Assembly (NCBI RefSeq): GCF_001039355.2
Contig: NW_019775585.1
Span: forward strand, 233,375-297,374
Direction of reading: 5' to 3'
Origin: Lingula anatina
Taxonomy: Eukaryota > Brachiopoda > Lingulata > Lingulida > Lingulidae
DNA: 64,000 nucleotides
Every line of letters begins with the position of its first letter. Position 1 is the stretch's first letter. The notes under the pieces were generated by a model. The model did no database searches. It was not told where the DNA came from and saw nothing but the letters and a program-made list of their open reading frames with translations. A program made the position numbers and the translations under genes. Shown piece after piece: positions 10,685-21,900 of this stretch.

Positions 10685-12670
10685 ACCACATTTGGAAAGT
10701 TTTGACTTTAATCTCAGCTTAAATTCCGATGTTGCAAAAGATCTATCACCCAGCATCCTGTTCAAAGATACAGGAGCCCAAACGCAAACTTCTCATGTAG
10801 CATGAGCGCATAGCGCTGGCTGACATACATGCACATGCTGTATTTAGTTACATTTTTAGGTGATAACACTAATAATGATAATAATAATAGCCAGAACAGC
10901 TATTTTAAACTGGTGTAATATGATTTCCTCTGGGACATGCGGGAAAGAGGCGCGCTTACTGAGTAGTTTAAACGTTAGTCCCTATTTTATAGTCGCAGAT
11001 GAATTTGGAGATACTCAAAACTGTACTCGAAAGCAGTAAGTGCAGTTGACGTGCACGTCTTGCGTACCACATTTGGAAAGTTTTGACTTTAATCTCAGCT
11101 TAAATTCCGATGTTGCAAAAGATCTATCACCCAGCATCCTGTTCAAAGATACAGGAGCCCAAACGCAAACTTCTCATGTAGCATGAGCGCATAGCGCTGG
11201 CTGACATACATGCACATGCTGTATTTAGTTACATGCCTTACAGGTACCATGTGCCTCTTTGTGTTAATTTTTACCTGATAGAGTATTTGGTTTCTCTTGC
11301 AGATGTTTTCACTTTTCTCTTGTGTAAGGTTTAACGTCGGTAGAAGCTCATCCCATCCAATGCTCAACTCCACAGCAAACCTCACGGGGAAATGAACCCC
11401 TGGGGTTTCATATGACACGAGGGTTGTTTCTAAAAAGAGTCAAGAAACTGGTAGACTTATGGTAACTGAGTTGTCCAAAGCAAAATGATAATTTCATCAT
11501 GGAAGTAACTTTGGAAGGGGTACTTTGATAAAAAATGCTAAGTTGGTCAATTTCACGGAGCTTTCAAAATTTCTCAGAAAATCATTAGAGTAGACGGATC
11601 TACCTGTTTCCTCACAACTTAATTTTTATTCCCAAGTCCACGTATCCCATTCACCTCTTATCAGAATTAATTATCATTTTATCAATATAATCTGAATTTA
11701 GCATTTCAACGACTATCACGACCATACCTGGTATTGAGCAATTCTCATCTTTCCGAACCTTCACATTTAAATAATCTAAACAACCTTGGCCACGGTGGAT
11801 TTCATACGACAGCACTTCTGACGAAACGTTGATCGTTTCTATTGGGTTGTTCTCTATTAACGCCGCTGTTGGGTGGCATGTGTCATCTTTACTAGATCGT
11901 TCCCCACAGAGGTTCTCCGTCCATTCGCCATTGCAAGCATCTGTGATGTCAGCTTCTTCAAAACAACGCCGGGCAATCGAATGATTCTCCCTCTCATCTT
12001 CCTGCTCTTTGAAATGGGCCTCGCAAGAGTATTCCTCGGCGTATTTCCAAAACCAAATCAAATATGCCAACCTGCTTTTAGTGTTGCGCCGGTCGGCTAC
12101 TGACTTGTGTTCCATGCACGAAATCTTTAAGGTCCAAATCACCATCTTATCAATAGTGACACCATTACAAAGTCCACAGAAGACGTTGGCATACGTGAGT
12201 CCCGTGGAGGGTACTGACACGGGCAATATGGACCAGGCACGATTCGTGTCGGACGAATATCGTGGCTCTGGGGGTGCGGTACACTCTCTGTTGTACTGGT
12301 GCGATTCGGTAAGGCACCGAGAAACAAGCCAGATTTTCTTGCGCGAATAATGCGAGTTTTTTTGACCTGGTGCCGAAACGCATTGGGCAATACCTTTTGT
12401 CTGTTCACTAGCGCTTCGGTCGTTTTGGTTAGTATGCCTAGTGCTACATGTGTTTTTCCAATCTTCACAGCAGTCGAGATAAGGTCGCTGGTCGCAGTCA
12501 CTTCTGCAACTACACACCCTTTTGACGAAAACACCGTCTGTAGTGCTGCATAACCACTGGTTTGCGGGGAAAATAGTGTTGCCTGTGCTGTGTACGGATA
12601 GATATCCGAAAAAAAGCACTGTGACTACTGCCCTAAAATGAAGGCAAGAAGAAATGCACACGCCGATCAT
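8629..12670 (-). CDS. Somatomedin-B domain 7TM receptor (class B/adhesion/Methuselah-like)
   Basis: Three exons join in frame: 12670-11728, 11429-11275 and 10134-8629, giving 867 aa. The start is the ATG at 12668-12670; an in-frame TTG nine bases upstream is ignored. Residues 1 to about 28 are a signal peptide. Residues about 41-75 look like a somatomedin-B module with closely spaced CSC and CC pairs, and seven of the usual eight cysteines are visible. A later FCGLCNG segment is typical of invertebrate SMB/secretin-like receptors. Seven hydrophobic helices lie at about 600-850, and the TM5-TM7 region resembles class B/adhesion receptors (LLNCLQGVGLAF). I see no GPS/GAIN cleavage motif before TM1. 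The ligand is unknown. It is convergent with the Pro/Ser-rich gene. Confidence 0.85.
10610..10853. repeat. Direct repeat, left unit (244 bp)
   Basis: Matches 10991-11234 at an exact offset of 381 bases with only one mismatch seen (gcgcacc versus gcgtacc). It lies in intron 2 of the SMB/7TM receptor. Confidence 0.85.
10991..11234. repeat. Direct repeat, right unit (244 bp)
   Basis: Second unit of the intronic duplication. It ends about 40 bp before receptor exon 2 (11275-11429). Its divergence from the left unit is lower than the divergence between haplotypes. Confidence 0.85.
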
Positions 12671-14182
12671 TTTTGACAATCAATCCGGCCAGTTGTCCGA
12701 GAGAGTGTGTACTCAAGTCTTCATTTATACAGTGTACACGCATGTTATAAATGCCCTGAGCGAAATTCGCCAATCAAATGAAGGCTGTAGGGAAAGTCGC
12801 GAATGCTAATCGGATGGAAAAAAAACAGGTGTTGTTTGTTAAAACAGGTACAGAAGGTACTCAAATCGAACAAGAGCTTTATTGTATTATTGGGCTGTGT
12901 GGCACCAAGTCGTCACTTGTTTTTATTAATAAAACAAAGTTTTAGTGGTTTTGATGCAGGGAGATTGAAAGGTTGGGCATCTTTTCCTAAAATGACTTTA
13001 AGAAATTTGACCTCCATACCCGTTCTCCACATCAAGATTTCGTGTTCCAATTGCGAACTTTGTAATTCTGAAAGCGTTTGTCACATATCTAGCATTGACA
13101 TTGTGCTGAGATTACACTAGAAAATGTATTCCTATACTCGATTCGTAGACTAAGGTCGTCTCCGAACTCGTTCAAATGTAGAATCCCCCACTTTTTGGTG
13201 ATTTACTCACATCTGCAGCTATCCAAACGTTTATTTATTTTTTTTGTTCTTTCGGGGCACCATACCTTCCCGTTACCCTTAATGAGCCCCTCCGGGTTTT
13301 CACGTGAAGATGAGTCCAAAAGTTGCTTGCCTACCTCCGGCTTAACGTTTACCCGTGTAGATGAAAACCAATAATTGCTAGCCTCTGGTTGTTCATATCA
13401 GGGAATAAATGGCTTGTATTCTGAATTGTGCCTTTCCATGACATTTGCTAAAGAGAATTTCAAAACAAACTCCAGGATTGAGGTTTCGGCTCGATTTGTG
13501 AACATCAAGGTACGTCGTCCTCAGTCAAAAATGGCCCCAATAAATGATTTTGTTTATCTCAACTACATATCTGTTGGATCCATTATCAAATACATGCATA
13601 TATGTCGACCAACTGAAGTCCCTCGAATCAGATTTACACGACATAAACCAGGTGTCAGCACTAGAGAATGCATATTGCGTGTTCTTTTATCATCTCTTCT
13701 CATTTGCCTGGAGCTCAGTTTTAATAATGCCACGTAGTAGATATGACTAGAAGCCTTCTTTTTGTTTTGAATATGAGTAGATGACTATAAACGCTATCTC
13801 AACAATGCCCCGAACCCACAGGTTCGCGTTTTGTTCCAATGTATGATCATAAAAGCTACATGTATAAAGTGAAAAACTAGGTTCAGACAAAACTGTAATG
13901 AAAGTTTACCTTTTTAAGTTTATTTAAAATTAAAATCAAAAGATAGGTTTGGATTTAAGGTTTGAAAGCATGATGTTTTCGATCGGCAAGATCAGCCGAC
14001 TTTGCCAATACAAATTCTCGCCCGATATTTAAGGAACTGTTAAAAAGCGACTGGTCAATGCCAAAGCGATAAGTTCCAGCCTACGGTGTAACTTCTGTCT
14101 GCTTCTTGTCATAAAATGTAAATGTAAAACTAAGGACAACATTTAGCAAGATTTGTTTCGAGATGAATGTCTTTTTAATATC
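12671..14182. other. Intergenic, no gene seen
   Basis: This separates the receptor start from the phospholipase stop; both genes are on the minus strand. Open frames here are short, lack family resemblance and have no convincing splice structure. A TTTATT (AATAAA on the minus strand) at 13919-13924 is a possible poly(A) signal for the phospholipase gene. Confidence 0.5.
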
Positions 14183-15791
14183 TTAACAAAGTCGTTGGTC
14201 GTACGCGAAGTAAGTGAGATTGTATTTGCCGGTGGTGAAGCATTCTGCAGCTCTTCTGTCGCATTCACACAGGTTGTAGCGACATCTACCTTCCAACCAA
14301 TAAGACGATGGTGGATCTGAAACGCAAATGCAAATGGGGATTTTATGACTTTTGAGCTTCAAACAAAGCAAACCTATTGTATCAACATCACTAATTAGCA
14401 CAGGACAGTGATTTTTTTTTTACTTTTGTGTTTCTGACCTTGTGGTTTTAAAAGAATTAACATTTGCCCAGCAAGCACAGAACGTTTTATGACGTTACCA
14501 TAACATTTTTGGTAATATAAACGCTTTAGATAACGTTATATACATGTATATAAGAACGTTTTTATAACATTTGCTGGGAGGATACAGAATAAACAAATGG
14601 ACTCTGGGAAGAGAGAGAACAGGGGGGTCACTTACAACAATGAGCAGGCAAAGAGCGCTTAAATCCCATGCCACAGGTGGCAGAGTACGGCAGGAGATAT
14701 GGGCTTAGGCTGCCGCACTCTTCCTGTATCAACGCATAGCACTCGTCGTGCGCCTTGCAGCACCTACGAAAGAGAAAAACAAACTTCAATCATGGACGTA
14801 TAACTGGGTGTTGAATACCCTAATGTATAACTGATAACCAGAAAGGAACCAAGAAACTGCCACATTAATAGTACAACAAGCATAATCTGGTTGAAGTTTT
14901 GTCTTAGTTTTTTTTTTTTTTTTTTTTTGCCATAGGCCCTATACGCAATGCTCTGCTATAATATTCTATCATTTTACCAATAAGTACAATGGCAGCACCT
15001 CTATCCTCGGAGGATATCCCTTCTTTCCCTTGTCCCACCTTAAAAGCGGTATAACACTCAAAACGAGACCAAAAAAGCAATTTTCCATCCCTGTGCCTTA
15101 CGCATAATGGTACACTTCCCTTGTCAAATCGTCTGTTGTAATGCCCCTCACCAATATCCTCGAATCGCCACTGTTTACACACTTTTCATTAGAGACCTCA
15201 TTATCAAGGTCCAATATATCATAAAGTTTCATTACCGCATTTAACCTCACCTATCAATATCGTCAACGGGAGTCCCGCCCCCATCGAATCCACAATAGCA
15301 GCCATAGTCCAGGAAGTCCGTGAACCAGTGGTCGGACAGACAGGAGATGAACATGGCGAAGTCTACCAAAGATTTGCTGTCTCTTATTAAGGCTAAAATA
15401 GTGTGCAGCAAACAATTTGTACAATGATATATAAGAGTTATGGTATTCTGTGAAACCGAATTGTATAAAATGTTGTATACATTTCAAGAAACGGTTCATG
15501 GGAAGTGAAGTTTCCGTAAGGGTAACCCCGATATTTTCGGCTAACCCGGACTTGTATACTAATCTTACGAGGCCCTGCACTTCCATTCTTAGGTCTAATA
15601 TTTCTGTCATACCAACCAAAGTTATATTCTAAATACCATTTGGCATCATTATGGCATCAAAAAAATATATATATATATACAACTTTCATACCTGGAGACG
15701 TTGGCGCTCCCCTGTTACTCCCTATTAAAGTGATAAAGGCACCCACGGTGAAAATGAAGCCCAGAGGATGACACAATGAATACAGCCACAT
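14183..15791 (-). CDS. Secreted phospholipase A2 (group I/II-like)
   Basis: Four exons in phase: 15791-15692, 15392-15251, 14763-14636 and 14316-14183, giving 167 aa. It would hydrolyse the sn-2 ester of phospholipids outside the cell in a Ca2+-dependent reaction. Exon 1 encodes the start MWLYSLC and a hydrophobic signal peptide. Exon 2 carries the calcium loop [13 protein letters not shown] followed by VDDID. Exon 3 carries the active site CCKAHDECY, with the catalytic His and its partner Asp. Exon 4 holds the second catalytic-network helix, [11 protein letters not shown]. The length and cysteine pattern are normal for the family. The loop has Asp where many members have Gly (position 32 in family numbering); the ligand there is a backbone carbonyl, so activity is not excluded. 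Upstream in-frame stops support the start. The nearest neighbour gene is divergent. Confidence 0.93.
14467..14578. mobile_element. MITE-like inverted-repeat element in PLA2 intron 3
   Basis: About 112 bp bounded by CCCAGCAA and its exact reverse complement TTGCTGGG. Imperfect palindromic AACGTT-type motifs are repeated inside. It has no coding capacity. This organisation is typical of short non-autonomous elements. Confidence 0.55.
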
Positions 15792-17392
15792 TTTTTGCTC
15801 TATATGCCGCGGAACACTTCTTATAATGCCAAGATATGTTTTGATGCTCTTTGGTTGCGAAAAGTTTACACAAATATTTTAATACGAGGATGCACATGGC
15901 AAATCTGTGTTTGGTACCATTAGCAGACAGTTCGTTTATTTGTATTGTTTCATGGCATGCTATTCTGACGTTTACGTTGATATTGAAGGGTATCTTAGGT
16001 CATGCTGTAACGTTTTCATGTAGTGTCATTGCTTATGCTCACGTCGTGAATGACGAGAGAGAGAAATGAAGAGATGTAGGCCTAAAAATATTTTTTAAAT
16101 AATGACAAATAATAAAACACAATAAAGTAAAGGTTTATTCATTATGAAATACATTTAAAACAGATATTAAATTACCATCTAAGGTTTAATGAAAAGAAAA
16201 TACTAAGAGAAAAGAAAAGTTAAAAATCATCGATTACAATAATTTGTTTTACTATTTATAAGAGGTGCAGCAGTTAGATACATGTAAAAGTTTTTTTTTT
16301 CCTTTTTCTTAAAATTTAAAGTCTACCTTGTCTTGGAAAAAAATTAATAAGTCCATAGGTCGGTTGTCTCTTATCAATCATAATCTTTTCGGTTTTAGAG
16401 AAAGAAAGAAAGAAATTTTCGACAAATGCTTTGCCAGCAGAGAACACGTACGTTTGGCGTTTAAAACTTAACATGTGAATTTTATTTCCTAAAATCTTTC
16501 ACCGCTATTTACTAGCATTTCTTCAGATTCGATCAATGTCCATATGGACATCTTTCCTACGATCTGTCGATAAACTGTTAACTTAAAGTACTTAAGTCAA
16601 GAAATTGAATAAGTCGTTGACCTGCGTAAAAAGACGCAGTTACTTAATGTAGCCTACGGTTGCCACCTGTGTCACTCGTGAGTTGCAGCTTATTAATGTT
16701 TACATTAAAGTTAAAGAAAATAATTCACTGCCTTATCAGAAGAGTTAATTGAAAATATTCCTTCGTAAATTTCGATAAAATCCCTGACAATGTGTAGGCC
16801 TACAGTTATACTCACGTAAGTATGTAGGCCCTATAACTGGGCGCATTTTATTTGGATATTGTTAATTGGAATAATCTAATTTTTTGTCCAACAAGTTTTC
16901 AGTTTATGGTGGTTTGCCTGGTTGAAATGTGTAAAATCCCTCTTTTATAAATCCACTGGGCATACTTCACCTAAAGGTAAAAAGGTTGGTATTGATTTTA
17001 AAATGTTGTTTGGGTATATTGTATCTCCTTTCATAAAAAAAAGAAATGAACAAAAATGCTATATGAATATACTGTTCAGGGTGTTACAGCCACTATTTTA
17101 ATTTTATTCGAGTCCATTCCTAGCACGAACTTCATATCTTACCAGAAAATCAGTCAGAAAGCGCAGATCTTCGCAAAGGCTCACTTCTTGATTAATTAAG
17201 CGGCTATAGGCCTATATTATAAAAGATAAACTTAATTCTCATTATTGAAATTAAATAATTAACTAAATGATTTGCTCGACTTTATTATAAATTGATTTGT
17301 TAATAAGTGCAATTTTCATAAATTGGTTAATTAATAAGCGCAATTTTCATTACAACTAATTCATTAATCATAATATCTTGCCCATTAATTAA
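15792..17392. other. Intergenic between divergent PLA2 and SLC3-like genes
   Basis: AT-rich, with no gene recognised. It should contain the PLA2 promoter at its left end. The last 200 bp (about 17195-17392) reappear at 18010-18213. Confidence 0.5.
17195..17392. repeat. Haplotype block D, copy 1 (filled site)
   Basis: This AT-rich sequence matches 18010-18213 with scattered substitutions and runs directly into the foldback element. The other copy lacks the element. Confidence 0.7.
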
Positions 17393-17952
17393 TTTTGTAG
17401 TATACCCCCCCACCCTGTAACTTTCTGTAACTTTCACTTTTCAAACAGTTTTTTACATTTTCTTGTTCATGTATGTCAAAGCTGTTGAAATAAAATGCTT
17501 TTGTAATTACCTGTGGACTTTTTATTTGTTTTAATCACGTTTAATCCAGCCCATTGAAATACAAAGTTAGAATCTTCAATTTACACCCGCAGTCAATAAC
17601 TTGCCGCGTTTTCGTTGGCTAACTCAAAGGTAATTTTATGTGAACAAGTAGCTCATAATAATTTCACAGAGAAAGTCCAAGTATACAATGTATCAATCCT
17701 ATGTTCACATAAAATAAGGTAGAGTTAGCCAACGAAAACGCGGCAAGTTATTGACTGCGGGTACATTGTAAATTTTCACATTGTATTTCAATGGGGTGGA
17801 TTAAACGTGATTAAAACTAATAAAAAGACCACAGGTAATTACAAAAACATTTTATTTCAACAGTTTTGACATAGGTGAAAAAGACAATGTAAAAAAATGT
17901 TTGAAAAATGAAAGTTTCAGGAAGTTACAGGGTGGGGGGGTATACTACAAAA
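17393..17952. mobile_element. Long foldback (hairpin) element
   Basis: Left arm 17393-17646 and right arm 17702-17952 are inverted copies of each other over about 250 bp, with a loop of about 55 bases. The ends share TTTTGTAGTATACCCCCC and its complement. There is no coding capacity. The contig ends three bases beyond the right arm, at the N at 17956. The alternative haplotype at about 18205 continues without the element, so this is an allele-specific insertion of a foldback or MITE-type element. Confidence 0.75.
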
Positions 17953-17955
17953 GTA

Positions 17956-17956
17956 N
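17956..17956. other. Contig join (single N)
   Basis: The join lies immediately after the right arm of the hairpin. The next contig starts upstream of the insertion site on the other haplotype. Confidence 0.8.
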
Positions 17957-18009
17957 CAGACATCGGACAATAGAAAGGCTTGCGTGTAATCTCCTTCTGT
18001 TATAACTCC

Positions 18010-18213
18010 TTGGATAAATTAAGCGGTTATATATTATAATAGATAAACTTAATTCTCATTACTGAAATTAAATAATTAACTAAATGATTTGCTCGACTTT
18101 CATTATAAATTGATTTGTTAATAAGTGCAATCTTCATAAATTGGTTAATTAATAAGCGCAATTTTCATTACAACTAATTCATTAATCACAATATCTTGCC
18201 CATCAATTAATTT
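18010..18213. repeat. Haplotype block D, copy 2 (empty site)
   Basis: Matches 17195-17392. At the point where copy 1 enters the hairpin, this copy continues through AATTAATTTGACCC, which defines the pre-insertion allele. Confidence 0.7.
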
Positions 18214-18792
18214 GACCCATCCTGAAAATTTCACCAGAAATTTCTCCATATTTATTGTGTAATGTTGCCAGACAAACATATATTTTAATTAACAATTAAA
18301 TAAATGGGTCATCGCCAAAATCTAATGTTTTGTTACTTGTTTCTCTCCATTCTTTTTCTGAATACATCGAAATCCAGTGATCGAAATCCGTCCATGTGGC
18401 GAACAGACGAACCAAAAAAGAAATTTCCATCCTTCAATAAGTGAAGAGCAGTGCACTCAAAACGAGGTCACGTCAACCTACAGTGGAAAGTTGCAAGCTT
18501 AGAAAAATGTAAGGTAAGTCTATCCGGATGTATAAAATTGTATTATATGAGTCAGTTCGTAATACTCTAATAAGGATACGGATGTTCAGTGCTTTGTCTA
18601 AAGATGCAATACGCTTTTGATTCCATGCAAACCTCGTGTTGACCCTTATGTTTTCAAGGTCAGGACAGAAGGAAAACACTACACAGAAGCTAGTGGTATA
18701 TATATACGACTAACTGAGAAGTATTATAGGATTCATGTGAAAGGGTAAAATTTTAGATATATTATATTTAACTATTAATAATATTTATATTT

Positions 18793-18794
<2 letters not shown>

Positions 18795-18840
<46 letters not shown>
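18795..18840. repeat. (CT)n microsatellite
   Basis: About 23 uninterrupted CT units, roughly 150 bp upstream of the SLC3-like start codon. The probable 5' leader exon of that gene lies between 18400 and 18900 or further upstream and cannot be placed. Confidence 0.9.
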
Positions 18841-18843
<3 letters not shown>

Positions 18844-18985
18844 CCCCCCCACCTTTCTAGAGGATTTATTATTTATCTTTTAATTATTTATATATCAGAT
18901 TTTCGTAACTTTTGTTCACAGCTCGTGTGTTTGAATGCTTCCATCAACTTTACTTAAAAAATGTCAAATACCTTTTCAGATAGCA

Positions 18986-21900
18986 ATGGATAATCCTGGT
19001 GAAGATGAATCTCCAGACAGTGCAAGTGGACGTACTGATACAGAGGTAGACAATATGGAGCAGGATGATGCTCTGCACCCAGCAAGTGGCACCCCTGTCA
19101 CAATAACTGGAAGGGAAGCCAGTCAGACACAAAGTGAGCTTTCAGAGTCCCCACCCAGTCACTCTGAAAGTAGCCAGGAAGATGTTGCTGAAAAAGTAAC
19201 ACAGGAAGATGAGGAGGAATCAGAAAGTGGGGTTGATGGGCAGTCGGACTTTAGTGAAGATATAACCTGTCTAATTGCGGACAGTATACATGGTGCTGAT
19301 GGAGTGGAGACGCAGACTTGCTTACCTCATTCTATACTAAAGCATCAGACACAGGATGATAGGGAGCCTATACCAGGTGAATTTTCAGTGATGGCAATTT
19401 CCCTCTTTTTGATGATTTTCTTCCTTTTTGGTGTACTTTAAATATAAAAGAGGGTTTAGAAAATTGCTAGATTTTCTATGAATTGTTATAATCCAGGGTA
19501 AATTCACCTCTTTACTAGTAAGCAATTTTGTGTTCCTAGCTTTTGTAATGGATAACGTTTGCATGAAAACGGGGTAAACATATTTGCTTTCAGTTGCCAA
19601 ATTCTATCCATCTTTCACTGAATACGATAAAATTATATTTAACACAAGGTTTTGAAAAATTAATGTATTTTTAGTTGTGGACGATATGAAGCCACAGATG
19701 AAACTCAGGTGGCGTTCCTTATCAGTGTCTGAGGATCCCATTGATCCTAGACAGTTTGATCCACCTAAGTTCCACCGATCAGTCTCGGCAAGTGATGACA
19801 CCACAGACCTGACAACTAGGGGGATACATGTCACTGAACTGATACAGTTACGCAAAGTCAGGTTTCAGGATGCAATATCTGAAGAGGAGGAAGAATATAA
19901 GAAGAAAAAATCCACAAGGATAAATCCTTTAGGCGAGGTTGTGAGAATCACCCCCTCGCGGCGATCAGTTCCCCGGAATTTAAGCATGGAAGGACAAAGG
20001 CACCTGTGCAGTGTGACAAATTTACGGTTTCGGCAGAGACGGCGTGGGAGTGCATCATCAGCAAAATCTGGTGATGCTTCTGAACCTGAGAACGAAATGT
20101 GTTCATCTGAGGAAGAGAGTATACAGGACTACAAACCTGTCACATTTTTTACGGAGGACGATGAACCACAAACATTTCATGTGAGGTATCCCCATGTGTT
20201 AAAAGGTCCATTGGATGTGAACGAGGATGGATTGGAAAATCTGCATTCGCAGTCTCTCATGGAAGCAGTAACTGAGGAAGAGGAGGTGGAAATTCCAACA
20301 GGACTACACAGAGTCCTCTCAGTCACTATTGGTGGTTTAAACAGGGTGCTTACTAGGCTACAGCTACATAGACACAGTATTGCTGCTCCACCTCCAGACC
20401 CTCTTCAAATCCTACATCATGGAGATCTCATGTCAGATTTATCACACAGTGGAAATGTTCCTGACAGCGAAGGTTACCGCAGCCACCTCAGAAGATTCTC
20501 TACTCAGAGCGATGATTCTTTGGCCAGTCAGGAGACACGTACAACAGAATTAAATCGTTCTTCTAGCATGGACTCTGATACGTTTGTGGATTTTACTGTC
20601 CGACCTGCAAAAGAGGAACGCAAACTGTCTTTGATACATCGAGCTACTTCGTGTATTTTTGATGAGTATTATAAACCTTGGTGGAAGAGACATCGTCCTA
20701 CAGGGAAGTGGGCTGTAGCCTTCTGCCTATCCTTATCTTGGTTGTTGGTATTTTTGACTTTGTAAGTAAATTTTGGGCTTTGTTTTGATTTTGTAATTTT
20801 AACTGGTGATTCTTGGTAAATTTCCTGTAACTGGACAAGAAAAAAGTGTTATTTATATTTACTTGTATTCACTTTTGGAGAGACACAGAGAGGGAGAGAC
20901 AGAGAGAGATTGGGGATACTGTTAATTGTCACCACACTTCAATTTTTTCAGTATTCTAATTAACACAATTGCAAGAAGTATCTGTCCCAAAAAGAATGAA
21001 TGATTGTTTGCAGCCCTCTGATGTCACAAATTAAATTACCTAAATCAATTGATTTTTATCTTTATAAAATCTTCAGCTTACTGTATGCAGTATTAACTTA
21101 CACCCCACCTCCAAAGTTGGACTGGTGGCAAACCACTGTGATATACCAAATATATCCAAGGAGTTTTCAAGACTATAATCATGATGGCATTGGGGATCTT
21201 CGGGGTATGTTTCAAATATTAAAATATTTGTCTTTATTTGTGTTATATCTCAGTCTGTGTTCCCATAACCTTATTGTACTAGTAGAATCGATCTTTCTCA
21301 GCAGGGATACTTGCTAAGGCACCTTCAGTCAGTGCCATCAGCTAAATTGTCTGGCACGCCCCTTGCAAAGCAACATGAACAACGTCATGGACCACAATGT
21401 TTCTCTGACTTTACCCAAGTGGTTTAGGTTATGGAGAGAGTGCGAGACATTTCAGCCACTTAAACTGAGTGCATTTAACGAGAATTCCCTAGTAGTTAGA
21501 TTGATTCAGTTTGTACAATAAGGTTATGAGAATGGTACTGGAAGGGGTACTTCAAATGTTTGAGACCTATTTTTTTCAGCTGCTAAGATTGTAAAATGAA
21601 ATGAAAATTTCCCTCTTCCAGGGATTGAGGAGCGTTTAGATTACTTTAAAACCATTGGCGTGGACACAATCTGGTTGAGTCCCATATACGATAGTCCCAT
21701 GAGAGATTTTGGTTACGATGTCACAAACTACACCAAAGTGTGGCCGACCTTTGGAACCATGTCGGACTTTGAACATCTGGTGAACGAGGCCCATGACAAA
21801 GGTAAGTTTTTTTTTCTGGAAAATCAATAAAATGGTTTTTTTTTTTTTTTTGGTCAAATTTTCTGTTTTGTTTCTTATTTGTAACCTCTGTTTAGCAGCT

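Noticed and set aside
12009..12553. Several overlapping open frames of 72-131 codons on both strands
   Set aside because: They are shadows of the first receptor exon in other frames.
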